This document shows, one piece after another, positions 43,802 through 52,320 of a stretch of 64,000 nt of DNA. Origin of the DNA: Burkholderia sp. Nafp2/4-1b (GTDB lineage Bacteria; Pseudomonadota; Gammaproteobacteria; Burkholderiales; Burkholderiaceae); assembly GCF_003635165.1 (NCBI RefSeq), contig NZ_ML058617.1, positions 62,001 through 126,000 on the forward strand, read 5' to 3'. The notes under the pieces were generated by a model that saw nothing but the letters and a program-made list of their open reading frames with translations, had not been told where the DNA came from and searched no databases. Position numbers and translations under genes: made by a program. Position 1 is the first letter of the stretch; the number at the start of each line of letters is the position of its first letter.

Positions 43802-43832
43802 AAGCGCCCCGCTCCACGCGGGGCGCTTTTTT
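43802..43832 (+). terminator. intrinsic terminator of the porin gene
   Basis: AAGCGCCCCGC (43802-43812) pairs perfectly with GCGGGGCGCTT (43818-43828) over a 5-nt loop, running into a T-rich tract (43827-43832), 56 bases after the stop. Confidence 0.93.
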
Positions 43833-43976
43833 ATGGGGCTTTTAAGTTTCGCTTAATTCTGGGCTGAGAGGATGCTCCCACCCCCCCTGTTGGCCGCATG
43901 AGCATCGGCGGCTTTTTTTTTGAGACCCACCACGGCACCGCCATCAACTGCCCACAAGACAGGATCGGAGGCCAAG

Positions 43977-44237
43977 ATGATCGAAGATACCGTTTTCAGC
44001 CATCTGCACGCGATTCTGACGCGCCAGCATTCGCTCCCGGTCCAGAGCTGCCGCGTGTCGGTGGAAATGCAGCGCCCGTGGGGCCGCCCGTACCGGCTCG
44101 TCGAATGGACGATGCATCTCGACGCCCCGGCGCGACGCCAGATCGTGCCGGCCGAATCGACCGACGAAGAGATCGCCGAGGTCGTCGCGTCGCACGTGCC
44201 GGGCCGGCTGTACGGCGACGGCCAGCTGCAGTTCTGA
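43977..44237 (+). CDS. small conserved hypothetical protein (86 residues)
   Basis: An 86-residue protein without signal peptide or membrane segment: CRVSVEMQRPWGRPYRLVEWTMHLDAPARRQIVPAESTDEEIAEVVASHVPGRLYGDG. The composition is that of a real gene, and the PWGRPYRLVEW and DAPARR stretches look like a conserved Burkholderia-type small protein; I think it may be DUF2866 but cannot verify. ATG 43977 has a possible GGAGG upstream (GGATCGGAGGCC). It sits alone between the porin terminator and a small membrane protein gene. No function is claimed. Confidence 0.7.
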   Translation: MIEDTVFSHLHAILTRQHSLPVQSCRVSVEMQRPWGRPYRLVEWTMHLDAPARRQIVPAESTDEEIAEVVASHVPGRLYGDGQLQF

Positions 44238-44361
44238 CTCCCCCTCATTCCCCGTCGCCGCGCGCATTGCGGCCGGCCCGCACGCATCGTGCGGCACTCG
44301 GTCCCGTTTGACGCGGCAACGAAGTCTGCTACGCTGCGCGTTTTCGTCCACGCAACACACG

Positions 44362-44745
44362 ATGGAAAACGCATTCAACGAACGCGGCGTGATGGTCACG
44401 CGCAACGGCCTGTCGGCCGCCGGCCAGGTCTTCCCGCTGCGTGACATCCGCACCGTCGACGTCGTCAAGATCCCGAAGAATCGTCTCGTGCCCTGGCTGA
44501 TCTCGCTGATCGGCGTGGCGACCGCCATCGCCGGCGGCATCGCCGCGTCGAGCGCCGCGCTCGTCGTGGGCGTGATGCTCGCCGTCGTCGGCTATCTCGC
44601 CTGGGCCACGCAGGACGTCACATATCGGCTGATGGTCGAGATGCCCGACGGCAAACGCGAGGCGCTGTCGAGCGTCGATGCCGAGTTCGTCGAACGCGTC
44701 GCGCAGATCGTGCGCGATGCACGCGCGGCAACGGCCGCCGGCTGA
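44362..44745 (+). CDS. small membrane protein, DUF6232-like
   Basis: A 127-residue protein with two adjacent membrane segments (about 48-85, WLISLIGVATAIAGGIAASSAALVVGVMLAVVGYLAWAT). The N-terminal part (ERGVMVTRNGLSAAGQVFPLRDIRTVDVVKI) and the C-terminal part (TYRLMVEMPDGKREALSSVDAEFVERVAQIVRDA) are cytoplasmic-type and resemble the DUF6232 family. Function is unknown. ATG 44362 is the start. It is followed 71 bases later by another small gene on the same strand. Confidence 0.75.
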   Translation: MENAFNERGVMVTRNGLSAAGQVFPLRDIRTVDVVKIPKNRLVPWLISLIGVATAIAGGIAASSAALVVGVMLAVVGYLAWATQDVTYRLMVEMPDGKREALSSVDAEFVERVAQIVRDARAATAAG

Positions 44746-44816
44746 TTTCCGCTGCGCGCGCCGACCACCTACTATTGAATGAGCGGCACGCCGCCGCATC
44801 GTTCGAGGAGGTCGGC

Positions 44817-45044
44817 ATGAACGCCCAAACGCTGTCCGGCATGCTGCGCGCGCAGGAACTGCTGCTCGTCTCGATGATCCGCACGCTGCCGCCCGATGCA
44901 CGCCGCGCGCTCGTCGATCTCTACGCCGAACAGCTCGCGTTCGCCGAACAAACCGGCTTCGAAGGCCACGGCGATCGCGCAACGCACGACGCGTTCATCG
45001 CGCATGCGCGCAACCTGTTGATTCGCATCGAATCGCTGGCCTAG
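44817..45044 (+). CDS. small hypothetical protein (75 residues)
   Basis: A short acidic, helical protein (MNAQTLSGMLRAQELLLVSMIRTLPPDARRALVDLYAEQLAFAEQT). AGGAGG lies 5-8 bases before ATG 44817, which decides the start. There is no recognisable domain. It lies just upstream of the heme operon but ends 94 bases before the Fur box and is probably separately transcribed. Confidence 0.65.
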   Translation: MNAQTLSGMLRAQELLLVSMIRTLPPDARRALVDLYAEQLAFAEQTGFEGHGDRATHDAFIAHARNLLIRIESLA

Positions 45045-45131
45045 CGCCGGCCCGTTTTTCCCGACTGTCTCCGCGCGCGGTTCGCCCGAACCGCGCCGAC
45101 GGCGCGCGTCCGCCCATGCCGCGTCTCGTCC

Positions 45132-45160
45132 TTGTATCGATAATGATTCTCATTTACACT
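45132..45160 (+). promoter_or_regulatory. Fur-controlled promoter of the heme uptake operon
   Basis: The Fur box GATAATGATTCTCATTTAC (45139-45157) matches 15 of 19 positions of the consensus GATAATGATAATCATTATC. It fills the 17-base spacer between a -35 TTGTAT (45132-45137) and a -10 TACACT (45155-45160), so iron-loaded Fur would block the promoter directly. Confidence 0.88.
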
Positions 45161-45282
45161 TGTCGAGTTATCAGTTGCCTTTCAATTCGCCGTTCGCCGC
45201 CTGTCGCGCGCGAACGGGCCAGCCAGGTGAATGCGTCACCCAGCCAGCCTTCGGGCTCGTTATCGTCAATGGGAGACCACCT

Positions 45283-47553
45283 GTGCATTGCTATCCGCTG
45301 GCGCGGCGGCCGATCTGTGCCGCGCTGTTCGGCGCGTTCGGCCTGTCCGCCGCCCCGGCTTACGCCGCTTCGTCGCCACAAGGCGCCAACCCGCCGCCTG
45401 CCGTCCTGACCGCCGCCGCGTCCACGCGCGGCGACGCGGCGCTGCTCGACCCCGTCACCGTCACGGCAACCCGCACCGCCACTGCCGCGAGCCGCACGGC
45501 CGCGTCCGTGTCGGTGATCACCGCCGACGATCTCGACGAACAGCAGGCCGCCAACATCAAGGACGCGCTGCGCTACGAGCCGGGCGTCACGGTGCGCCGC
45601 ACCGCGTACCGCCCCGGCAGCGCCGCGCTCGGTGGCGGCCGCGACGGCGATTCGAGCATCAACATCCGCGGCCTCGAAGGCAATCGCGTGCTGCTGATGG
45701 AAGATGGCATCCGGCTGCCGAACGCGTTCTCGTTCGGGCCGCTCGAAGCCGGCCGCGGCGACTACGCGGATCTCGACACGCTCAAGCGCATCGAGATCCT
45801 GCGCGGGCCGGCGTCGGCGCTGTACGGCAGCGACGGGCTCACCGGCGCGGTGAACTTCATCACGAAGGATCCGCGCGACCTGCTGTCGATCTACGGCAAG
45901 CCTTCCTACTTCTCGTTCCGGCCGAGCTACGATTCGGCCGACCGCAGCATCGGCGCGACGGTGTCGGCCGCCGGCGGCAACGACCGCGTGCAGGGGATGA
46001 TCATCGCCGACGGCCGCCGCGGCCACGAGGTCGACACGCGCGGCAGCGACAACTCGGCGAGCACGCGGCGCACGACGTCGAACCCGCAGGACGTCTATTC
46101 GGAGTCACTGCTCGGCAAGCTCGTGCTGACGCCCACCGCACGCGACACGATCAGGTTCACCGCCGAAACCGTGCAGCGCCGCGTGAGCACCGACGTGCTG
46201 TCGGCGCTCAATCGGCCCGTCACGCTCGGGCTCACGACCCACGACCGGCTCGAGCGCAACCGCTTCAGCGTCGACTACGACTTCCGCGACGATGCGTTCG
46301 GCGGGTTCCAGAACGCGCACGTGCAGTTCTACTACCAGGACGCGAAGCAGGATCAGTACGCATTCGAGACGCGCGGCACGCAGCCTTCTCGCTCGCGCGA
46401 CAACCAGTACAAGGAGCGCACGTTCGGCGGCGCCGCGTTCGCCGAAAGCGGATTCTCGACCGGCCCGCTCGCGCACAAGCTGCTCTATGGCGTCGACGGC
46501 AGCCTGTCGCGCGTGACGAACCTGCGCGACGGCACGGTGCCGGGCGTCGGCGAAGCGTCCCCGAACAAGGCGTTTCCCGATACCGACTACACGCTGTTCG
46601 GCGCGTTCGTGCAGGATCAGATCGGCTACGGCCGCCTGCTCGTCACGCCGGGGCTGCGCTTCGATACGTACCGGCTGAGCCCTACACGGAACGATTCGCT
46701 GTTCACGGGCACCGCGGTGTCGACGCGCGCGAACGAAGTGTCGCCGCGCGTCGCGGTGCTCTACGAGATCACGCCCGCGCTGATTCCGTATGCGCAGTAC
46801 GCGCACGGCTTCCGCGCGCCGACGCCCGACCAGGTGAACAGCAGCTTCTCGAATCCGGTGTACGGCTACACGTCGATCGGCAATCCGAACCTGAAGCCGG
46901 AGACCAGCGACACGTTCGAAGCGGGCCTGCGCGGCAAGGCCGACACCGGCTACGGCGTCGTGCGCTATAGCGCGGCCGCGTTCACCGGCCGCTACCGCAA
47001 CTTCATCTCGCGCACGACGGTCGCCGGCAGCGGCCGCCCGATCGATCCGTTCGTGTTCCAGTACGTGAACTTCGCCGATGCGCGCATTCACGGCCTCGAA
47101 GGCCGCGCCGAATGGATCATGCCGAACGGCATCACGCTGAAGACGGCGATGGCGTTCACGAAGGGCTCGACGCGGAACGATGGCGCGGCGAGCCAGCCGC
47201 TGAACACGATCAACCCTTTTTCGGCTGTGTTCGGCGTGCGCTACGAACCGGGCGAACGCTGGTTCGTGCAGACCGACCTGCTGTTCCAGGCCGGCAAACG
47301 CGACAAGGACATCGACAAGTCCGACTGCTCGAACAAGGCGTGCTTCGCGCCGCCGTCGTCGTTCGTCGTCGACCTGCGCGGCGGCTACCGCTTCAACAAG
47401 CACGTGAGCGCGACGATCGGCATCCGCAACCTGTTCGACCGCAAATACTGGAACTGGTCGGACGTGCGCGGCATCGCGGCCGATTCGCAGGTGCTCGACG
47501 CCTATACGTCATCCGGACGCACCGTCGCCGTCAGCATGAAGGTGGATTTCTGA
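45283..47553 (+). CDS. hmuR: TonB-dependent heme receptor, GTG start
   Basis: A 756-residue outer-membrane receptor for heme or hemoproteins. A signal peptide (CAALFGAFGLSAAPAYA) is followed by DPVTVTATRTATAASRTAASVSVITADDLDE (TonB-box region), a plug domain with SINIRGLEGNRVLLMEDGIRLPN and EILRGPASALYGSDGLTGAVNFITK, and a barrel. FRAP (510-513) and NPNL (534-537) are the heme-receptor boxes; between them is no histidine, where some HemR-type receptors have one. GTG 45283 is the start: GGGAG lies 7 bases upstream and a good signal peptide follows; the frame from 45160 overlaps the promoter. First gene of the heme operon. Confidence 0.93.
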   Translation: MHCYPLARRPICAALFGAFGLSAAPAYAASSPQGANPPPAVLTAAASTRGDAALLDPVTVTATRTATAASRTAASVSVITADDLDEQQAANIKDALRYEPGVTVRRTAYRPGSAALGGGRDGDSSINIRGLEGNRVLLMEDGIRLPNAFSFGPLEAGRGDYADLDTLKRIEILRGPASALYGSDGLTGAVNFITKDPRDLLSIYGKPSYFSFRPSYDSADRSIGATVSAAGGNDRVQGMIIADGRRGHEVDTRGSDNSASTRRTTSNPQDVYSESLLGKLVLTPTARDTIRFTAETVQRRVSTDVLSALNRPVTLGLTTHDRLERNRFSVDYDFRDDAFGGFQNAHVQFYYQDAKQDQYAFETRGTQPSRSRDNQYKERTFGGAAFAESGFSTGPLAHKLLYGVDGSLSRVTNLRDGTVPGVGEASPNKAFPDTDYTLFGAFVQDQIGYGRLLVTPGLRFDTYRLSPTRNDSLFTGTAVSTRANEVSPRVAVLYEITPALIPYAQYAHGFRAPTPDQVNSSFSNPVYGYTSIGNPNLKPETSDTFEAGLRGKADTGYGVVRYSAAAFTGRYRNFISRTTVAGSGRPIDPFVFQYVNFADARIHGLEGRAEWIMPNGITLKTAMAFTKGSTRNDGAASQPLNTINPFSAVFGVRYEPGERWFVQTDLLFQAGKRDKDIDKSDCSNKACFAPPSSFVVDLRGGYRFNKHVSATIGIRNLFDRKYWNWSDVRGIAADSQVLDAYTSSGRTVAVSMKVDF

Positions 47554-47611
47554 TTTACCGATGCGCGCGGTCGCGCGTTCCTGCTCCAACCGTTACTTGA
47601 AGGAGTCCGAC

Positions 47612-48703
47612 ATGATGCATTCCGCCCTTCCCGGTCAGCCTGCCACGCCGGCCCGCGCGCCCGCCGCGTTGCGCGACGCATTCGTCAAGCTCAAGGCCGA
47701 GCGCCAGCTTCGCAATCGCGACGTCGCGCAGGCGCTCGGCGTCAGCGAAGGCGAGGCGCTCGCCGCGTTCGTCGGCGAGCACGTGGTGCGGCTCGACGCA
47801 CGCTTTCCGGCGATGTTCGAGGAAATGCCGCGCCTCGGCCGCGTGATGGCGCTCACGCGCAACGACGCGGCCCTCCACGAGAAGGACGGCGAATATGCGC
47901 AGATGAGCCACGATGGCCCGGTCGGCCTCGCGCTCGGCGACATCGACCTGCGCATCTTCTATCGTCACTGGGTGTCGGCGTTCGCGGTGCGCGACGAGAC
48001 CGCGCATGGTCCGCTGAAGAGCCTGCAATTCTTCGACGCGCAAGGTCGTGCGATCCACAAGGTCTACCTGCGCGCGCACAGCGATCACGCCGCGTACGAC
48101 GCGTTCGTCGAGCGCTGGCGCGCGGCGGCGCAGGAGCCGGGGCTCGATGTCGTGCCCGCCGCAGCGAAGACGCCCGAGCGCGCGGACACCGAGATCGACG
48201 TCGCGGGTTTTCGTGCCGCGTGGGATGCGCTGACCGACACGCACCAGTTCTTCGGCATCACGCAGCGCTTCGGCGTCAGCCGGATGCAGGCGCTGCGCCT
48301 CGCCGATCCGCAATACGCGTATCCGGTCGAAGCGGCGCGCGCGCTGCGGCACGTGCTCGAGCAGGCCGCGGCGAGCGGCCAGCCGATCATGGTGTTCGTC
48401 GGCAATGCAGGGATGATCCAGATCCATACGGGCCCCGTCGCGAACGTGCGCGAGGTCGGCGCGTGGATCAACGTGCTCGACCCGGGCTTCAACTTGCACG
48501 TGCGCGAGGACCTGATCGCCGCCGCGTGGGTCGTGAAGAAGCCGACGAGCGACGGCATCGTCACGTCGCTCGAACTGTTCGACCGGCAGGGCGACCACGT
48601 CGCGCTGCTGTTCGGCGAACGCAAGCCGGGCAAGGCCGAACGCGACGACTGGCGCGCGCTCGTCGCGACGCTGCCGTCCGCGGCGCGCGGAGGCGCGCGG
48701 TGA
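47612..48703 (+). CDS. hmuS: cytoplasmic heme-binding/degrading protein (HmuS/ChuS type)
   Basis: A 363-residue protein of the HemS/ChuS family, which takes heme delivered into the cytoplasm and degrades or stores it. It has two repeats with the heme-binding region in the second half: WDALTDTHQFFGITQRF (His211, comparable with the axial His of HemS/ChuS), and GNAGMIQIHTGPVANVREVGAWINVLDPGFNLHVRED. ATG 47612 has AAGGAG at 47600-47605, six bases away. It overlaps the next gene by 4 bases (TGA of hmuS lies within GTGA), so translation of hmuT is coupled. Confidence 0.93.
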   Translation: MMHSALPGQPATPARAPAALRDAFVKLKAERQLRNRDVAQALGVSEGEALAAFVGEHVVRLDARFPAMFEEMPRLGRVMALTRNDAALHEKDGEYAQMSHDGPVGLALGDIDLRIFYRHWVSAFAVRDETAHGPLKSLQFFDAQGRAIHKVYLRAHSDHAAYDAFVERWRAAAQEPGLDVVPAAAKTPERADTEIDVAGFRAAWDALTDTHQFFGITQRFGVSRMQALRLADPQYAYPVEAARALRHVLEQAAASGQPIMVFVGNAGMIQIHTGPVANVREVGAWINVLDPGFNLHVREDLIAAAWVVKKPTSDGIVTSLELFDRQGDHVALLFGERKPGKAERDDWRALVATLPSAARGGAR

Positions 48704-49635
48704 GCGCGCAGTCGTTCGTGCCGCGACGCCGCGTCGTGCTCGCGAGCGCGGTCGCGGTCGCCGGGACGCTCGCGGGTGCGCTGTCCGGTCGCGTGCTCGC
48801 GCAGGGCGCGCGGGTTGCCAAGGTTGGCGAGAAGCGCGTCGTCGTGGTCGGCGGTGCGCTCGCGGAAACCGCGTTCGCGCTCGGCGGCGCCGACGCGCGC
48901 GGCTACCGGCTCGTCGGCACCGACACGACCTGCACGTACCCCGACGCCGCGAAGCGGCTGCCGAAGGTCGGCTACCAGCGCGCGCTGTCGGCCGAGGGGC
49001 TGCTGTCGCTGCGGCCCGATCTCGTGCTCGCATCGGCCGAAGCCGGCCCGCCTGCCGCGATCGCGCAGGTGAAAAGCGCGGGCGTCACCGTGACGACGTT
49101 CGACGAACGCCACGATGTCGATTCGGTGCGCGCGAAGATCACCGGCGTCGCGCAGGCACTCGACGTACGCGATGCCGGCAACGCGCTGCTGCAACGCTTC
49201 GATCGCGACTGGCAGGCAGCCCGCGACGCGGTGGCCGCACGCGTGCCCGGCGGCGGCGCGCAGCCGCCGCGCGTGCTGTTCGTGCTGAACCATACCGGCA
49301 ACCAGGCGCTCGTCGCCGGCCAGCGCACGGCCGCCGACGCGATGATCCGCTACGCTGGCGCGCGCAATGCGATGCAGGGCTTCGATCACTACAAGCCGCT
49401 GACGACCGAGGCGCTCGCCGCCGCCGCGCCCGACATCGTGCTGATCTCCGACGAAGGGCTCGCGGCGGTCGGCGGTCGCGCCGCGCTGCTCGCCGCGCCC
49501 GGCTTCGGCGCGACGCCGGCCGGCCGCGCGCAACGCGTCGTGTCGCTCGACGCGCTGTTCCTGCTCGGCTTCGGCCCGCGCTTGCCGCTCGCCGTCACGA
49601 CCCTGCACCGACGCCTGTCGGATGCGCTCGCCTGA
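48700..49635 (+). CDS. hmuT: periplasmic heme-binding protein of the ABC importer, GTG start
   Basis: A 311-residue periplasmic protein of cluster A-II (HmuT/ShuT). A twin-basic signal (RRRVVLASAVAVAGTLAGALSGRVLA) leads, then KRVVVVGGALAETAFALGGADARGYRLVGTDTTCTYP. The heme ligand region is VGYQRALSAEGLLSLRPDLVLAS, where the family has a Tyr as ligand. GTG 48700 overlaps the hmuS stop, and GGAG lies 7 bases before it. It captures heme in the periplasm and passes it to HmuU. Confidence 0.92.
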   Translation: MSAQSFVPRRRVVLASAVAVAGTLAGALSGRVLAQGARVAKVGEKRVVVVGGALAETAFALGGADARGYRLVGTDTTCTYPDAAKRLPKVGYQRALSAEGLLSLRPDLVLASAEAGPPAAIAQVKSAGVTVTTFDERHDVDSVRAKITGVAQALDVRDAGNALLQRFDRDWQAARDAVAARVPGGGAQPPRVLFVLNHTGNQALVAGQRTAADAMIRYAGARNAMQGFDHYKPLTTEALAAAAPDIVLISDEGLAAVGGRAALLAAPGFGATPAGRAQRVVSLDALFLLGFGPRLPLAVTTLHRRLSDALA

Positions 49636-49650
49636 TACTGGATCGTTCCG

Positions 49651-50757
49651 ATGCGTGCTCATGCTTCGTCTTTCCCCGCGCCGTCGTCGGCCTCGCGTGC
49701 AGGTGGCGGCGCGGCGGCCGGTGCCGCGCGTGTCGGCGCATCGCGGCGCGTTGCACCATTCGCGCTCGCCGCGCTCGCCGTCCTCGTGTGTGTGATGTCC
49801 GTCGTCGCGCTGTGTGTGGGCGCATACCGGATTCCGTTCGCCGAAGCCTGGGCCGCGCTTGCAGGCGATCCGGCCGCACAACAGGCGCGCGCCGTGCTGC
49901 TCGACATCCGCGCGCCGCGCGTCGTGCTTGCGCTGCTGGTCGGTGGCGGCTTCGGCGCGGCCGGCGCCGCGATGCAGGCGCTGTTTCGCAATCCGCTCGC
50001 CGACCCGGGGCTAGTCGGCGTGTCGAGCGGTGCGGCGCTCGGCGCGACCACGACGATCGTGCTCGGCCCCGCGCTGTTCGGCGCGCACGTGAGCGCCGCC
50101 GTGCTACCCGTCGCCGCGTTCGCGGGCGCGCTCGCGGTCGCCGCGCTCGTCTACCGGCTCGCCGCGTCGCGCGGCCGGCTCGCGCTGCCGCTGCTGCTGC
50201 TCGCCGGCATCGCGATCAACGCGCTGGTCGGCGCGGCGATCGGCTTGCTCACGTTCGTCGCCGACGACGCGCAACTGCGCTCGCTCACCTTCTGGAGCCT
50301 CGGCAGCCTCGGCGGCGCGCAATGGTCCGCGCTGGCGGCCGTCGCGCCGTGCGTCGCGATCGGCTGCGTGCTGCTCGCGCGCGACCGCGACGCGCTGAAC
50401 GCGTTGCAGCTCGGCGAAACCGAAGCGCTGCATCTCGGCGTGCCCGTGCAGCGGCTCAAGCGCCGCGTGCTCGTCGCGGTGGCGCTCGCGGTCGGCGCGC
50501 TCGTGTCGTGCGCGGGCATCATCGGTTTCATCGGCCTCGTCGCGCCGCACTGCGTGCGCCTCGCGTGCGGCCCCGACCAGCGCGTCGTGCTGCCGGGCGC
50601 CGCCTTGCTCGGCGCACTGCTGACGCTCGCCGCCGATCTCGCCGCGCGCACGGTCGCCGCGCCCGCCGAGATTCCGCTCGGCGTACTCACCGCGCTGCTC
50701 GGCGCGCCGTTCTTTCTCGCGCTGCTGTGGAAAAGCCGCGGCGCGCTCGGCGGCTGA
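49651..50757 (+). CDS. hmuU: heme ABC importer permease (FecCD family)
   Basis: A 368-residue inner-membrane permease with about ten helices. The FecCD/BtuC signature regions are IRAPRVVLALLVGGGFGAAGAAMQALFRNPLADPGLVGVSSGAALGA and CAGIIGFIGLVAPHCVRLACGPDQRVVLPGAALLGALL. The N-terminal 30 residues are an Ala/Ser/Gly-rich cytoplasmic stretch. ATG 49651 lies 15 bases after hmuT. It moves heme inward with HmuV as ATPase. Confidence 0.92.
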   Translation: MRAHASSFPAPSSASRAGGGAAAGAARVGASRRVAPFALAALAVLVCVMSVVALCVGAYRIPFAEAWAALAGDPAAQQARAVLLDIRAPRVVLALLVGGGFGAAGAAMQALFRNPLADPGLVGVSSGAALGATTTIVLGPALFGAHVSAAVLPVAAFAGALAVAALVYRLAASRGRLALPLLLLAGIAINALVGAAIGLLTFVADDAQLRSLTFWSLGSLGGAQWSALAAVAPCVAIGCVLLARDRDALNALQLGETEALHLGVPVQRLKRRVLVAVALAVGALVSCAGIIGFIGLVAPHCVRLACGPDQRVVLPGAALLGALLTLAADLAARTVAAPAEIPLGVLTALLGAPFFLALLWKSRGALGG

Positions 50758-50773
50758 CCTTCACTCACTCATC

Positions 50774-51604
50774 ATGCTGACCGCCCACCATCTCGACGTC
50801 GCGCGCGGGCACCGCGCCGTTCTGCACGACCTGTCGCTGTCGATCGAACCCGGCCGCGTGACCGCGCTGCTCGGCCGCAACGGCGCGGGCAAAAGCACGC
50901 TGCTGAAAACCTTCGCGGGCGAGCTGACCGGCAGCGCCGCGCCGAACGGCGTGCGTGTGACCGGCGACATCACGCTGAACGGCGAACCGCTCGCGCGCAT
51001 CGCCGCGCCGCGCCTCGCGTGCCTGCGCGCCGTGCTGCCGCAGGCCGCGCAGCCGGCGTTTCCGTTCAGCGTCGACGAAATCGTGCTGCTCGGCCGCTAT
51101 CCGCATGCGCGCCGCAGCGGCGCGCGGCACGTGATCGCGCATCGCGATCGCGACATCGCGCGGCAAGCGCTCGAACGCGCGGGCGCCGACGCGCTCGTCG
51201 GCCGCGACGTGACGACACTGTCCGGCGGTGAACTCGCCCGCGTGCAATTCGCGCGCGTGCTCGCGCAGTTGTGGCCGGACGATGACGCGCCGGAAGCCGG
51301 CCCGCGCTACCTGCTGCTCGACGAGCCGACCGCCGCGCTCGATCTCGCGCATCAGCATCGCCTGCTCGACACGGTGCGCACGGTCGCGCGCGAATGGCGG
51401 CTCGGCGTGCTCGCGATCGTCCACGATCCGAACCTCGCCGCGCGGCACGCGGATACGATCGCGCTGCTCGCGGACGGCACGATCGTCGCGCACGGTGCGC
51501 CGCGCGACGTGATGACGCCGGCCCATATTGCGCAGTGCTACGGATTTGCGGTGAAGATGGTGGAAACCGGCGACCGGACGCCGCCGGTGATGGTGCCCGC
51601 GTAG
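50774..51604 (+). CDS. hmuV: heme ABC importer ATP-binding protein
   Basis: A 276-residue ABC ATPase. Walker A is GRNGAGKST (34-42), signature LSGGELARVQFARVL (150-164), Walker B LLLDEPTAALD (181-191) with Glu185, and the switch His218 in AIVHDPN. It is the last gene of the heme operon (hmuR-S-T-U-V), 16 bases after hmuU. It powers HmuU-mediated heme import. Confidence 0.95.
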   Translation: MLTAHHLDVARGHRAVLHDLSLSIEPGRVTALLGRNGAGKSTLLKTFAGELTGSAAPNGVRVTGDITLNGEPLARIAAPRLACLRAVLPQAAQPAFPFSVDEIVLLGRYPHARRSGARHVIAHRDRDIARQALERAGADALVGRDVTTLSGGELARVQFARVLAQLWPDDDAPEAGPRYLLLDEPTAALDLAHQHRLLDTVRTVAREWRLGVLAIVHDPNLAARHADTIALLADGTIVAHGAPRDVMTPAHIAQCYGFAVKMVETGDRTPPVMVPA

Positions 51605-51700
51605 GAAGGGAACGTCTTTCAGGTGATGCAGCCGGATTGAACTCAAGCGCGACGCATGATGCTCATCCGCACGTCGCGTCGCGCTAAGCCGCCCCCTCGC

Positions 51701-52312
51701 TCAATGCTCGACGTCCGCGACACCGAACGTCCGCATCTTCCATCCGAGCCGCACGGCCAGCATCCGCATCGTGAAGCCGGCGACCAGCGCGACCACCGTC
51801 GCGAACGAGGCGTCGATACCGAGATGCTGGATGCCGACATACAGCGTGCCCGTGACGAACGCGACGCTCGCGTAGAGTTCCTCGCGCAGGATCAGCGGCA
51901 TTTCGTTGCACAGCAGGTCGCGCAGCATCCCGCCGCACACGCCGGTGATCGCACCGGCCAGCACGACGATGATCGGCGCGGTGCCCGTCGACGCGCCGAT
52001 GTCGCAGCCGATGATCGTGAACGCCGCGAGGCCGATTGCATCGACGGTGACGAACAGCATCTTCATCCGTGCGACGTGCCGCGCGGCCCATGATGCGACG
52101 GTCGCGGCGGCAAGCGTGATCACCAGATACTCCGGATGCGCGATCCAGCCGAGCGGATAGTGGCCGAGCAGCACGTCGCGCACGGTGCCGCCGCCGAGCG
52201 CGGTCACCGCGCCGACGAGCGCGAGCCCGAAGCGGTCCATCCCGCGCCGCATCCCCATCAGCGCGCCCGACATCGCTTCCGCGACGATCGCAAGCAGATA
52301 AAGCGTATGCAT
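51701..52312 (-). CDS. TRIC-like cation channel family protein (UPF0126)
   Basis: A 203-residue membrane protein with seven predicted helices. Two internal repeats each carry a GGG.xRD motif: ALGGGTVRDVLLG (about 38-50) and GVCGGMLRDLL (about 121-131). This is the prokaryotic TRIC family of trimeric channels, formerly UPF0126 (YicG/YadS). Monovalent cation permeation is known for homologues; some bacterial relatives have been linked to glycine uptake. ATG 52312 is the start. It is 8 bases downstream of the PBP gene stop on the same strand, so probably co-transcribed. Confidence 0.88.
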   Translation of the reverse strand: MHTLYLLAIVAEAMSGALMGMRRGMDRFGLALVGAVTALGGGTVRDVLLGHYPLGWIAHPEYLVITLAAATVASWAARHVARMKMLFVTVDAIGLAAFTIIGCDIGASTGTAPIIVVLAGAITGVCGGMLRDLLCNEMPLILREELYASVAFVTGTLYVGIQHLGIDASFATVVALVAGFTMRMLAVRLGWKMRTFGVADVEH

Positions 52313-52320
52313 CGCGCACC

